Source of the DNA: Sipunculus nudus
Taxonomy: Eukaryota; Annelida; Sipuncula; Golfingiida; Sipunculidae
Assembly: GCA_026874595.1 (NCBI GenBank)
Contig: CM049308.1
Location: forward strand, 97,747,124-97,811,123
DNA length: 64,000 bases
Reading direction: 5' to 3'
In this document: piece by piece, positions 10,700-23,180 of the stretch
How the letters are laid out: each line of letters opens with the position of its first letter
Position numbering within the stretch: the stretch's first letter is position 1
Program-made: the position numbers and the translations under genes
Notes under the pieces: model-generated
Databases searched by the model: none
What the model saw: only the letters and a program-made list of their open reading frames with translations
What the model was told of the DNA's origin: nothing

Positions 10700-13600
10700 T
10701 TTTTAGCTCAGCTGACTATAAGTCATCTAAACTATATTCGTGGTCCATTGTCCGTCGTATGTCCGTCTGTCTTGCCGTCCGTCTGTCCGTCCGTCCGTCC
10801 GTCTGTCCGTCCGTCTGTCTGTCTGGATGTCCGTCCATAAGACTGGCACGTTTCGACACTGTTGGACCTACGAATCTGAAATTGGGCATACAGTTAGATG
10901 TCCCTAAAATCTCCTACCATGCCGAAAATTGGGTCAATAGGACTTAGTTCCTTCGAGATATTAAGGAAAAACCTCAATTTTTTATTAGAAATCTATTTTC
11001 ACACTTCAGGACTGCCTTATATCAAAACCACTCATCTGGTTTTCTTTATATTTACCATAAATATTCCTCTATATAGTTTCTCTGTACATGCTAGATATTA
11101 AGTCAATATTATATAATTTAAAAATGTTATGGGCCCAAACATAATGGACTTTTTAAAAAAATCAGGAAGATGTTTGGTCACTTAAGACCAAAAGTGTTAA
11201 AGGTAGGGACTTTTTTCCAGTAATACAACTTTAATTAATTGAAATTAAATTGTATACCAAAAATTAGATCAAAATCTGGTAAATTTTTTAAAATATTGGC
11301 AAAAATATAAAATTGGTACCTTAAATTTTGCCCAACTTTGGCCACGGCACGTTTTTTTCCTGTAAGTACTGTGGATTTAATTTTCACAGCATGTATACAT
11401 AAAGATTTAATCTGTTAAAATCTTAAATTTGAAAATAAAAGCTGCAAAATTAGGCTAGGTATTGAATTTTTTTGGAGGCTCTTGTTGTATTCCCTTACAT
11501 TGTCAAGCAGTCCACTTCGATGACTGTAGGTCATTCAGTGCACATCTCTATGCTCCCCAGGCTGTTGGCATAATTTTAGATGTCCCCAAAATCTCCTACC
11601 ATACCAAAAATTTGGTTATTAGGACTTTGTTCCTTCGAGATATTAAGGAAAAAAACTCTGTTTTCCATAAAAAAAGCCATTGTTACACTTCAAGGCTGCC
11701 TAATATCAAAACCACTGATCTGTTTTTGATTGTATTTAGTATTCACTTTCTTTCATACATTTTCTACGAACATACCAAAAATTAGGTCAGTATTGGGTAT
11801 TATTTTGAAGTTATGGGGCAAAACATAATGCAATTTTTAAAAAAATCAGGAAATATATTTACTCACCTAACATGAGAATTGCTGAACCTAGAGACTTTTT
11901 TTCAGGAATATAACTTTATTTAATCAAGATTCAAGTGTTTACCAAAAATTAGATCTGAATTTTGCAAATTTTTCAAGTTATTAGCATAAATAAAAAATCA
12001 GTACCTTAAATTTTTGTTCAACTTTGGCACTGTTGATTTAATTTTCACAGCATATATACATAAGGATTTAATCTTTTGAAATCTGAAATTTCAAAAAAAT
12101 TGATTGGAAAGAATAGCTTTAATTCATGTTTTCATACACCATGTCAAGTGTTGTTTACATCTAGCCCACCTAGTAGTACAGCCTTCACTTGCATTATGTA
12201 ACCCAACCCCAGGCAGCTTGCCTTGGGTCAGCTTGGCCACTACCAGCAGGCTTCCCCTATGCCCTGCACTCCCCCCCCCCCCCCCAGCAGGTGCATAAAC
12301 TAGATGAATGTTATTATTTTCTGTATTTGATTCATTCTTATTCTAGGCTATGCTACATTTTAGATTTTGTATTTTACCACCAGGGTTACAGTGATTAAAG
12401 TGTACATTTAATTGTGTCCACAAAGTGGTGTATTGCTATGAAAGTGTGGATGTTCATGAGATACGTAATTCCTTACTTCAGAGGAGTAAAAACTTCACCA
12501 GGTGTGAAATTGAGTATTAATTCCAGTAATAAATTAAAACTGGGATAGTAATTAGCACAATGATATTGTTTGTCCCTCATTCAACCAACAGTGTGTTTAC
12601 TTTATTTGAAAAGATGTTTTATTTTATCAAATTTACTGAATCTTTTATTTTATTTTGGTGAATAAAATTAAGCATGTACTGAAAACTCCAATGTGCAAAA
12701 CTTTTTAATAGTGATTCAAGGAATATTCTTGTAGATGCCATGTTGTGGCATTATTTTCTTTTAAATTCAGTTTAAACATTTATGATTAAAAAATAATAAA
12801 ATGTATGTGTATGCATAATATGACCCAATATGAGCTACACTCTGGATATATGATGATTGCAACTTTTACAACAATTCTAATATTTTAACTTATAGTTTCA
12901 GTTTTTTACTCTGTATATATAATGATTGCAACTTTTGCAACAATTCTAATATTAAACTTATATTTTCAGGTTTTTTTATAAAAAATTTATAAAACCTGTA
13001 AATAAAAGAATGATTCAGATATAAACTTCTTAATGGAAAAAGTGGATATGCTTAAAAAAAATAGGATTATATATAAACTTAAATGCATTATTCCCTTGAA
13101 AGTGAAATAAAGGTATTAGTCCATTCTGTCAACTAGCCTGTCCATCTGTAAATTTTCATATGCATCACAGTATCTCAAAACTTTTACTGTTTTTCTTCAT
13201 GACAGTCTTGTCAGAGTATTAATTGCAATCATATATTTAGAACTTTACTGTAACCAAGTAGGAGGGCCCCTTTCCTCTTAGCTTTTCATATTCTTATATA
13301 AATGAAAAACATTACAATAGAATATTTCTACATCCACCTTCGTGCTGCCCTCACTTTTCCCTTCTCCAAACCCCATCCCATAGTCAGCCTCAGTAAGCAA
13401 GAACAAGATGAATCCGATATATTCATACTTTAATATTTTGTATATCCATAGGTACCTATGTACATGCCAGAAATTATGTCAGTATTGTGTAATATGTAGA
13501 CATAGTGGGCATCACAATAATGTACCTTGTCAAGACTAAAGAGATATTGTGTCATACAGTCACAAATTCATGAATCACTTCATCAGCATAGTTAATCATA

Positions 13601-13966
13601 ACATCATAACTGTCAAATTGAAAACTTGCAGACTACCATACACTTCAGATCCTTCAACAAATAGCCTTATCATCATTCTACTACTGCTTATTACTGCTGT
13701 CATTGCATTCATATTTGCTCAAATATATCACAATTTTCAACCCCTCCTAAATAAATAAAAAATAAACCACTATATTTGACTCTATTAATCCATCAGTCAG
13801 GTAATTTCATTTATCATTTACTCACATATTACATTAAATTCCTTTATAATAGCCCAACATGTCCATGATATTCATAAGCTTTATCGACTTGATATAGTAT
13901 CACAGTGGAGAAACATTTATAGTCCAATCATGATCAGCTGAGCACCGTGACCCATGGGTCCCTTGT
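10700..13966 (+). mobile_element. Family A (Helentron-like) copy A2, both ends present
   Basis: Begins 'tttttagctcagctgactat' and ends 'gatcagctgagcacc', the palindrome gacccatgggtc, then 'ccttgtt'. The left-end word GCTCAGCTGA recurs inverted (TCAGCTGAGC) some 20 bp inside the right end. That arrangement, an inverted repeat at the 5' end and a subterminal one at the 3' end followed by a hairpin, with insertion between Ts, is what is known for Helentrons and their non-autonomous HINE/DINE-1/pearl relatives. A (GTCC/GTCT)n microsatellite is at 10750-10830 and a C-run at 12270. The part from about 11570 aligns with 60655-64000. Short conserved frames (for instance near 13549) accumulate amino-acid changes freely and are not genes. 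Confidence 0.7.
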
Positions 13967-14689
13967 TTAAAAATATTTATAACATGTAGGCAAATAAAAG
14001 TTAATCATGTTTCCATGGCGCCGCCCATGTAATTTTAAACCAGCTGCATGTGACTCCTGCCTGAAAATACCTGCCGATGAGTTTATTTCTATATCCATAT
14101 GTTTGGTACAAAATATTTGTAGGTAGACCTACCTGGGTCCCAATGAGTGCAAAACCATTGATTTCAAATTTGTTATCTTTCTTTTTTTTATTCTGCCTTT
14201 TTCTGTTTGTGCTGGATCTCCAATTGGGCTTAATTTCAATAGTTCTAATTGGGGCACATTATTAGGCTTGGTTCACAGATTTGCACCTGATATTTGTTTT
14301 TGACCTTACTTGACCTTATTCCCATGTCATGCATTCCAATTGATTTCATCTAGTTCAAGTTTTTGACAATCACTTATTGTCTCATATTTCTGACCTAGCT
14401 CATCATTAGCTGACTTATGAACTATAGCCATGGTGTGGCATCTAGCAGCTTTCTTCAGCAATGCCTCGACAGATACTCCTAATATTTTAATTATAATTTT
14501 CAAATGGACCTACAGGCCACATACCAAAATCAGTGGCTCCTACTTTTTTGTGTTTTTTCTTATAGGCCCATAAGAGATTGCACTCTTTTAAACATTGTGG
14601 TCTATTATGCAGTCATGGTGTAACTAATAAAAAACTGAAAGTTCATACATCATCATGGTATATATCCCTATCATGCAGATGTTGAAGAA
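13967..14689. other. PPP5 intron, unassigned
   Basis: About 720 bp of intron. Weak similarity to bivalve-type 'ccaagatcagtggc' repeat sequence is possible, but no boundaries are visible and no gene or RNA is seen. Confidence 0.45.
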
Positions 14690-15006
14690 AATTGGCCTGA
14701 CCAGTCTTTCAGAACCATTTCAGACACATTGGTACTTTAACCCTGGTTCTCCTGACCAGTTTTCAGAACCATTTCAGACACATTGGTACTTTGACCCTAG
14801 TTCTCCTGACCAGTCTTTCAAAACCATTTCAGACACATTGTTACCTTAAACCCTGGTTCTCCTGACCAGTTTTTCAGAACCATTTTAGACACATTGGTAC
14901 TTTGACCCTGGTTCTCCTGACCAGTCTTTTAGAACCATTTCAGACACATTGGTACTTTGACCCTGGTTCTCCTGACCAGTTTTCAAAACCATTTCAGACA
15001 CATTTT
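14690..15006. repeat. 55-bp tandem array
   Basis: About six copies of a unit of roughly 55 bp containing 'ttctcctgaccagt', 'cagaaccatttcagacacat' and 'ggtactttgaccct'. The last unit is cut at 'cagacacatt' by the Helitron-like element that starts at about 15007. Confidence 0.9.
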
Positions 15007-16905
15007 CTTATGCCCCCGCCACAAAGTGGCCGGGGCATATAGTTTTACCCATGTCCGTCATTCCGTCCTTTCGTCATTCCGAAATCAAACAGTTGTACAG
15101 ACTTTTTTTCGCAATGCCTGAAGATATTGGCCTGATTTTTGGTGTGTGGGCAGATATAGACCAGTTACAGATCGAGTTCGCGTTTCGTCCCGGTTGACCT
15201 ATTTTTGACCGTTTTACGGCTCCTAAACTTAGAAAATTTCATGAAAAATAGAAATTTCATGACAAATACACATGTACAGACTTTTTTTCGCAATGCCTGC
15301 AGATATTGGCCTGATTTTTGGTGTGTAGGCAGATAATGACCAGTTACACATCGAGTTCGCGTTTTGTCCCAGTTGACCTACTTTTGACTGTTTTACGGCT
15401 CCTAAACTTAGAAAATTTCATGAAAAATAGAAATTTCATGACAAATACACATGTACAGACTTTTTTTCGCAATGCCTGCAGATATTGGCCTGATTTTTGG
15501 TGTGTAGGCAGATAATGACCAGTTACACATCGAGTTCGCGTTTTGTCCCAGTTGACCTACTTTTGACTGTTTTACGGCTCCTAAACTTAGAAAATTTCAT
15601 GAAAAATAGAAATTTTCATGACAAATACACATGTACGGACTTTTTTTCGCAATGCCTGCAGATATTGGCCTGATTTTTTGTGTGGCAGATATTGACCAGT
15701 TACAGATCGAGTTCGCGTTTTGTCCCGGTTGACCTACTTTTGAACGTTTTACGCCTCCTTAACTTAGAAAATTTCATGAAAAATAGAAATATTTATAACA
15801 GATACACATGTACGGACTTTTTTTCGCAATGCCTGCATATATTGGCCTGATTTTTTGTGTGTGGGCAGATATAGATCAGTTACAGATCAAGTTCGCGTTT
15901 TGTCCCAGTTGACCTACTTTTGACTGTTTTACGGCTCCTGAACATAGAAAACTTCATGAAAAATATGAAATTTCATGACAAATACACATGTACGGACTTT
16001 TTTTCGTAATGCCTGCAGATATTGGCCTGATTTTTGGTGTGTGGGCAGATATTGACCAGTTACAGATAGAGTTCGCGTTTCGTCCCAGTTGACCTACCTT
16101 TGATTGTTTTACGGCTCCTGAACATAGAAAATTTCATGAAAAATATAAATTTTCATGACAAATACACTTGTGCAGACTTTTCTTCGCAATACCTGCAGAT
16201 ATTGGCCTGATTTTTTGTGTGTGGGCAGATAATGACCAGTTACAGATCAAGTTCACGTTTTGTCCCAGTTGACCTACTTTTGACCATTCGAAGGTGCTCT
16301 AACATAGAAAATTTCATAAAAAAGTGCACGTGTATGGACTTTTTTTTCGCATTGCCTGCAGATACGGGCCTGATTTTTGGTGTGTAGGCAGATAATGACC
16401 AGTTACAGATCGAGTTCTTGTTTTGTCCCAGTTGACCTACTTTTGACCATTTGATTGCTCCTGAACATAGAAAGTTTCATGAAAAATAGAAATTTTCATA
16501 ACAAATCCATATGTACTGACTTTTTTTCCTCAATGCCTGCAGATACCACCCTGATTTATTATGTGTGGGCAGATAATGACAGTTACAGATGGAGTTCGCG
16601 TTTCGTTCCGGTTGACCTACTTTTGATTGTTTTACGGCTCCTAAACATAGAAAATTTCATGAAAGACAGAATTTTTAATGGAAAATGCACATGTATGGAC
16701 TTTTTTTCACAATGCCTGCATATACTGGCATGATTTTTGGTGTGTTGCTTGATAATGACCCGTTACAGATCGAGTTTGCATTTTGCCCTTGTTGACCTAC
16801 TTTTGACCATAAGACACCTCCTGAACTTAAACAATTTTTCAAAATTTTACAAATGTTTCTAATTTGCCCCAGGTGGGGGCATTTGTGTCGTTCCGACTCA
16901 TCTAG
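15007..16905 (+). mobile_element. Helitron-like element E with ten 178-bp core repeats
   Basis: The left end holds an imperfect hairpin, tgcccccgccac / gtggccggggca with loop aaa, then a 'ccgtcattccgtcc' microsatellite. The body has about ten units of roughly 178 bp, each with 'tttttttcgcaatgcctgca', 'gatattggcctga', 'cagatcgagttcgcgttt' and 'gttgacctacttttga'. The right end has a second hairpin (tgccccaggtgggggca), then 'ccgactcat' and CTAG followed by TTTTT. A hairpin just before a CTRR end and no target duplication are known Helitron features; tandem cores and an ACGG-type microsatellite recall bivalve 'pearl' elements. It interrupts the 55-bp array and has no coding capacity. Confidence 0.7.
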
Positions 16906-17509
16906 TTTTTTATTACAAACAAATACAATACATACAAAACCAACAGTCATGGTGATAGTTTCCAAAACAATTTGATATCCTTTCAATACACACATATATA
17001 TATATATATGTATATAAAGAACCACTGTCTCACAACTATTAATTGTATTATCCAATACCATATGGTGTGATATTATTCCCAAAACAAAATATCTTATAAT
17101 AATCCAGTAAATATGTATCAAATTTTTGTATTCTCAAAGTAAATCATCTAATTATCTGTATACCTATAATTTATGAAATCTCTCTTCATCTACTATGAAA
17201 TTTAATTACAATGTAATTTTTTGTGCCATCATAAATTCTGTTCTGGCATATTTCCAGATTTCTTGACATGCTTTATCAAAAGATAGGCCTTCTTGACTAT
17301 TTCTAGCTCTGTTTATATATTGTTTCACCACTAAAAAAAATTAAATTTCCTACTACAGGTGCCCTTGGAGCAACATACATGACTGAAGAGATATTTATAT
17401 CAGTATTAATACCTTTTTGTTTACACCACCTTTCAATATCCACCATAGTTTCCTAACCTTATAACAAGGCCAAAACAGTTGTATTAATTATTCTTGCTCT
17501 CTTTTACAA
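16906..17509. other. Unassigned intron with an AT microsatellite
   Basis: A short (AT)n run lies at about 16988-17012. Otherwise nothing is recognised. An open frame of 148 codons on the minus strand (16675-17121) is half inside element E and shows no family likeness. Confidence 0.5.
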
Positions 17510-18392
17510 CTAGAATATCAGCAGAAGCTGACAAAAGCCCTCAGCCAAAAGAACAGTGTTTATGGGTGGTAAAAGTAACAAGTACAAAATATTTGTTTTC
17601 TCATGGATGTATATCTGTATTTGTCTCAGTGATAAATTTAAACTGGAGAGGTATTTACCATGTTTCATAACAATCCACAATATGCTTTTAGAAGATATTC
17701 TGCTCACAAGACCAAAGTTGAAAAATCCGATAAAAATTCATTCAAAATCAGAATTTGTAGGTGGCGCCACCAAACTTGTCCAGCAGATAGAGACCATCAG
17801 TCCCAATTATCATAGTAAGTTTCGTGAAAATCCACCCAATGGTCTCTGAGAATTAAGCTTCTAAGTGTTTTTCTATAATCAGCTCTAAAACGCAGAAAAA
17901 TAGGTCAAGGTTTCCCATCTTTGAACTTGACCGAGATTTTGTCAATATACATCTTCATCGAAGAAATAAAATTCCCATGGTGAATCCTTTTAGAGATATC
18001 CCTCTCACAAGACCAAAGATAAAAATTCATTAAAAATCAGATATTGTACATTTGTAGGTGGTGCCACCAAACTTTTGAGCAGGTACAGACCATCAGTCCC
18101 AATGACCATTGTAAGTTTTGTGAAAATCCACCCAATGGTTCCTGAGAAATAAACTTCTAAGTGTTTTTCTTTAATCAGCTCTAAAATGTAGAAAAATAGG
18201 TCAAGGTCACCCTTTTTCTAACTTGACCGAGATTTTGTTGATATACATCTTCAGCGAAGAAATAAAATTCCTACAGTGAATCCTTTTAGAGATATTCCTC
18301 TCACAAGGTAAAAGTTAACGGACGGCAGATGGACGGACAGACAGCTTGGGTGACGACAATAGCCCATCAGCCTTAGGGCTGAGGGCTAAAAA
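17510..18392 (-). mobile_element. Helitron-like element Y, copy 1
   Basis: On the minus strand the 5' end is TTTTTAGCCCTCAGCCCTAA and the 3' end is a hairpin (tcagc-ttct-gctga), 'tatt' and CTAG at 17510-17513. Internally it has diverged repeats of about 300 bp with 'ggtcaaggt' and 'gtaggtggcgccaccaaact'. It matches the opposite-strand copy at 61951-62977. A hairpin followed by CTAG is the known Helitron 3' end. No coding sequence is present. Confidence 0.75.
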
Positions 18393-18608
18393 GTACATAA
18401 ATCAGAATCTTTAATCTTCCACTTACATAACCAATAATTATTTATGAAATGATTATTGAGTAATTCATATTGAAACACTCTTGATTTTGTGTCCAAACAT
18501 ATTTTAAAAGGAAGCTTTTATACTTCCTTATGATCTACCTCTACGCCTGACATGCAAGTTTTTGATAAAATTTTGTAATGTACATTTAATAGAGATATAG
18601 GCCTCCAA

Positions 18609-19208
18609 TTTTTAGCTCAGCTGACTATAAGTCTTCTGAGCTATAGTCGTGGTCCTTTATCCTTTGTCCTTTGTCCAGCTGGCTGGCCGTCCAGCCATCC
18701 TGCTGTCCGTTAACAGGGCACATTTTGAAACCATTGGACCTACAAATCCAGAATTTTGCATACAGTAAGATGTCCTCAAAATCTTCTACCACATCGAAAA
18801 TCGGGTCATTAGGACTTTGTTCCTTCGAGATATTAAGGAAAAACCTCTGTTTTCCATGAAAAAGCCATTGGTACACTTCAAGGCTGCCTAATATCACAAC
18901 CACTGATCTGTTTTTGATCATATTTAGTATTCATATTCTTCCATACATTTTCTATGTACATACAAAAATTGCGTATTGCGTGTTGTTTTGAAGTTATTGG
19001 CCCAAACATAATACGTTTAAAAAAAATCAGGAAATATATTTACATAACATGAAAATTGCTGAAGCTGGAGACTTTTTTCAGGGATATAACTTTATTTAAT
19101 CAAGATTCAATTGTTTACCTGAATTTAAATCTGAATTTAGCATAAATAATTAGCATAAATAAAAAACCAATACCTTAAATTTGTCCAACTTTGGCAATGA
19201 CAGGTATT
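18609..19208 (+). mobile_element. Family A copy A3, left part
   Basis: Begins 'tttttagctcagctgactat' with the family A body ('ggacctacaaatcc', 'ttccttcgagatattaagg'). At 19203-19209 it is cut by another full family A copy (A4) and continues at 21966. The cut falls in the T-run between 'aatgacagg' and 'ccctgtaag'. Confidence 0.7.
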
Positions 19209-21965
19209 TTAGCTCAGATTACTATAAGTCATCTGAGCTATAGTCCTGGTCCATTGTCTGTCATCTGTCCGTCTGTCTGTCCTTCCGTCTGTCCGTAGAT
19301 GTGGCACGTTTTGAAACCATAAGACCTAGGAATCCAAAATTTGGCATAATGTTAAATGTCCCCAAGATCTCCTACCAAGCCGAAAACGGGGTCTTTTCAA
19401 CTTCGTTCCTTTGAGAAATTAAGGAAAAACCTAAATTTTTTATGTAAAACCTATCTTCACACTTCAGGACTGCCTAATATCAAAACCCACTGTTTTACTT
19501 CATATTTACCATAAATAATCCTCTATATAGTTCCTATGTACATGCCAGAAATTAGGTCTGTATTATATAATTTAAAAAAGTTATTGGCCCAAACATAATG
19601 CATTTTGTAAATAATCAGGAAAGAAATTTGATCACTTAACACAAAACGTGTGAAAGCTAAGCACTTTTTTTCCAGTAATATAACTTTTATTAATCAAAAT
19701 TAAATTGTATACCCAAAATTAGATCAAAATCTTTAAAAATTTTTTAAAATATTAGCAAAAATAAAAAATTGGTACCTTGAATGTTGCCCAACTTTGACCA
19801 TGGCACGTTTTTTTCCTGTAAGTACTGTGGATTTAATTTTCACAGCATGTTTTTTTTAGCATTTTGTCTGTAAACACCAAAAATTTGAAACCAGTTGATC
19901 AAAAACTGTACATTTTATTCAAGTTTTCAAGCACCATGTAACATATTGTTTACATCAAGCTAGTGTCATGCAGTTTGCAAGTGCTCAGCTCCCCAGCTTC
20001 AGCTCTAAGTTCCTTAAATTTGGCATACAGTTAGATGTCTCCAAAATCCCCTACCATGCAAAGAATTTGGTCACTAGGACCTTCGAGATATTTATGAAAA
20101 ACTTCATTTTTCCATTAAATATGCATTGTTACACTTTAAGACTGCCTAATATCAAAACCACTGATCTGACTTTGATCATATATAATATACATATTTTTCC
20201 ATACATTCGCTATGCACATGAAAGAAATGATGTCAGTGTTGCGTAATTGTTTTAAGTTATGGGCCCAAACATGGTATGGGTTCTCAGGCACCGCCCGCAT
20301 CAATTTTAACCCCCCGCATCAAACATTTTTATTTTGGTTTTCATCCTACAAGAAGATAAAATATTACAATTTTGATACAATTTCCTTTATTGTGTAGGGT
20401 TTTTACCTGTTTAGCAGGGAAAAAATGTTATTTTCATGCTTTTCCCTAATCATATGACATTTTTATCGAAACATACAAAAAAAGGTCAAAAATAAAATAC
20501 TGCCCGCATTGATTTCTGACAATAAGTGCCTGAGAACCATACCTTATTATTTTTTTGGCCTTAGTACCTTAAATTTTGCCCATCTTTGATCATGGCACGT
20601 TTGTTTCCTGAGAGCACTGTTGATATACTTTTCATATCATGCACACATAAGGATTTCAGCTTTGTAGTTAAGAAAGCTGAAAGAAATTGGCCAAAAATTG
20701 TAGCTTTTATTAATGTTTTTATGAGACCATGTTAGACCAAGGCTCTACCCAGCCCCTCTTCAGTCACCTTTATGTTGACCTTGTTGGCCTTTCAGTAAAT
20801 TATGCACGCTTGAGGCTAGGCATACACTGGGGCAGCCAGGCAGCTAATGCCCAGCCACAGTTGATCCAGGTGTCCAACTCAACTCATCTAGCAGTTGTTT
20901 TGAAAAACAACATAACAATAAATAATAAATTAATAAATTTTTGTTGGATTTTAATAACAAATTAAAGAAAAATTAATAGAAAAGGAATTTGTTAGTTGAT
21001 GAGTAACAGTAAATTAACTTGCAGTTACTGATGATGTAAGAATCTTGTATGGATGGATAGAATGTTAATGTTATTCCAAATAACACCATGCAGTCACATA
21101 TGGTATTTTTCAGTTCAATTTTAATGATAAAAAAATAAATAATATTATTCATTACTAATCATTAGGGATCATATGAAGGAAATTAATGATAAACAAAGAT
21201 GCAGTTGATAATATTAATCTAGATTCCTACTGTGTCTAGTGTGTAGATAGATGTGAAAGTAGTCCAAAGTGAATATATTACATTTATTTTTTTTTAATAT
21301 AAATAAAAGCCATTAAACCAGGTACTTATGATCATTATTTAAATTTGTGAATTTTGTATATTCTGGATTCTCAACATCATTCTTTGGCTAAAACTGACTA
21401 AATACTAGACATGGTGCGAATGCTTTGCAAATGTAATTGATTATGAATATGAATATGTACTGCATTAACAAACTTTATTGCATAATAATGGGAATTCAGG
21501 TAAAAATGAAAGTATTTGAATACCAGTGCAGATACTTTCAAAATGTATTCATGAATGCATTCATGAATATATTCTATAATATTATTTTAATAATCATTTC
21601 AGTTATATTTTATTTTAAAAAATCATATTTTCTTATTATTTTTTTTATAGAAGTTATATTGGCACAATATTTGTTCTTAAATTTTAATAAATAGTTAAAC
21701 TCTTTTATTATATGTGCTGCTTATAAGTTATATGGCCAAGTCAAAATCTGTGTGACAATAGCACTCCATTTGTTAATAAAATAAATGAAATCAATCCTCT
21801 TCCCTGTCTCTAAAGATACTATCAAAATCATACATAAGCTAAACACCAACAACTCATAATAATGCTTATATTTATTACCACACAAAACCAGCATGTACCT
21901 CATTCCCAAATCATATTTTTTATCATATATAACAGCTTAACACCGTGACCCATGGGTCCCTTGTT
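19209..21965 (+). mobile_element. Family A copy A4, nested in A3
   Basis: Starts 'ttttagctcag', ends 'caccgtgacccatgggtccc' plus 'ttgtt'. The sequence on its left (to 19208) and right (from 21966) joins into the uninterrupted order seen in related copies (61040-61100), so the ends are exact and no target duplication is visible; insertion was into a T-run. It carries a 271-bp MITE (20273-20543). Its right half, from about 20570, aligns with 56410-57060 plus 59946-60650. Short frames within it are not conserved. Confidence 0.75.
20273..20543. mobile_element. 271-bp inverted-repeat MITE
   Basis: Left end ggtatgggttctcaggcac, right end gtgcctgagaaccatacc, an inverted repeat of 18-19 bp with one mismatch. 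It lies after 'gcccaaacat' in A4, where other family A copies have no such insertion. The target duplication is unclear, so the superfamily is not assigned. Confidence 0.75.
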
Positions 21966-22090
21966 CCCTGTAAGCCCTGTTGATTTTATTTTCACAGCAT
22001 ACATACATAAGGATTTAATTTTTTAAAATCTGAAATTTCAAAGGAATTGATTGAAAAGAGTAGCTTTTATTCAAGTGTTCATACACCATC
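21966..22090 (+). mobile_element. Family A copy A3, right part
   Basis: Continues A3 with 'ccctgtaagccctgttgatt' through 'tcatacaccat' and then stops; its 3' end is missing. Confidence 0.65.
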
Positions 22091-22602
22091 CATCAGCATG
22101 ACCGGACATATTTTTTACTCTAAGCAATAGAAAGAATTAGCTCACCATGAGGGTCATTGATGAGTCACCCCATTCTGTTGCTATATAAAATGTGTTAGGC
22201 TTTTTAAAAAAAAATATACCACATTTCTTACAACATTTATTTTAAGTAAATGCTTCCTTGCTTGTAGTTGTGAAGTTCTAGCCTTAAGTCATAATGAATT
22301 TCCCAGCCAAATACATCTTCTGTCTGCTTTAAGAAGCCTGGAATAAAGTAAAGATATGATAGGTATGTTGGTAACAATGGACTACTTCTTTATTTTGCAT
22401 AAGTATAACCTTTACTGGGGTAGGACACAGCTTAGTGATGAGGGTCTCTAGTGTCTCCATGCCAAATAGATGACATCTTATTGGATTCTCTTCTCTTTAA
22501 AAATATTAAATGAAACACACCATAATCTCAAACCATTATGGTTTAATTAATTTAGTGATCTACAAGAAATGTCAATTAACATACTTAAAAACGGTCTTTC
22601 AG
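22091..22602. other. PPP5 intron, unassigned
   Basis: About 510 bp leading to the acceptor 'aaacggtctttcag' of the second PP5 exon. Nothing else is recognised. Confidence 0.55.
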
Positions 22603-22668
22603 ATTCTGCTTGATGTGAAGACTTACTTTGCAGCAGCTGAGAGCTTGGTTGATATTGCTGTTCCTAAG
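22603..22668 (+). CDS. PPP5C: PP5 exon, 22-residue linker helix
   Basis: A 66-bp exon between 'ggtctttcag' and the donor 'gtatga'. It encodes ILLDVKTYFAAAESLVDIAV followed by PK, in phase 0 on both sides, so it joins the exon ending at 10326 to the one starting at 24918 without loss of frame. In human PP5 the equivalent stretch, between the KLHRKCAYQ motif and the first catalytic motif, is similar in length and pattern (ILVQVKEVLSKLSTLVETTL). Sequence identity is modest, as is normal for this linker, so the call rests on position, phase and pattern together. A diverged family A element begins only about 30 bp after the donor. Confidence 0.85.
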
Positions 22669-22696
22669 GTATGAGAGAGTATTTTTAGGTCAGCTG

Positions 22697-23180
22697 ACTT
22701 TAATTTTTAGCTCAGCTGACTGAGAGTCATCTGAGCTATAGTGATGACCATGTTTCCTTTTTCCTGTCTGTGCATCTGTCCTTCATGCCATCTTTCAATC
22801 TATTAGACCAGCACGTTTTGAAACCGGTATACCTACGAAACCAAAATTCGACATACAGTTAGATATCCCTCAGTTCTTCTACCAAACCCAAAACTTGGTC
22901 ATTGTGACTTTGTTCTTTCAAGAAGTTATGGAAAAACCTAAATTTTCCATTGAAAACCTTTGTTATACACGTCAGAACAAACTCATATCAAAACCACATG
23001 TCTGTTTTTGTTCATATTTAGCATGAATATTCCTCTATATATATTTCCAATATACGTGTAAAAAAATCGGTCAAAATTATGTTATTTTAAAAGATATGGA
23101 CCTGAATATTAGGTAATTATCAAAACAGCAAGAAATATATTTTGACACTTAACATGGTAATTGTTAATGCTAGAGACTGA
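22697..23180 (+). mobile_element. Family A copy A7, diverged and truncated
   Basis: 'tttttagctcagctgactga', 'cacgttttgaaaccggtata' and 'agttagatatccctcag' show the family A left part with many changes. It fades near 23180 without the 3' end. Confidence 0.65.

Noticed and set aside
12104-12398. Overlapping frames near the C-run (also 61159-61353)
   Set aside because: They are repeat-family sequence with a variable poly-C tract that shifts the frame between copies.
13549-13758. 69-codon frame with a membrane-like segment, present again at 63682-63891
   Set aside because: Both lie in copies of family A; nearly all differences between them change amino acids, so there is no sign of selection on protein.
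16675-17121. 148-codon minus-strand frame
   Set aside because: It spans the end of element E, an (AT)n run and unrelated intron sequence; no family likeness.
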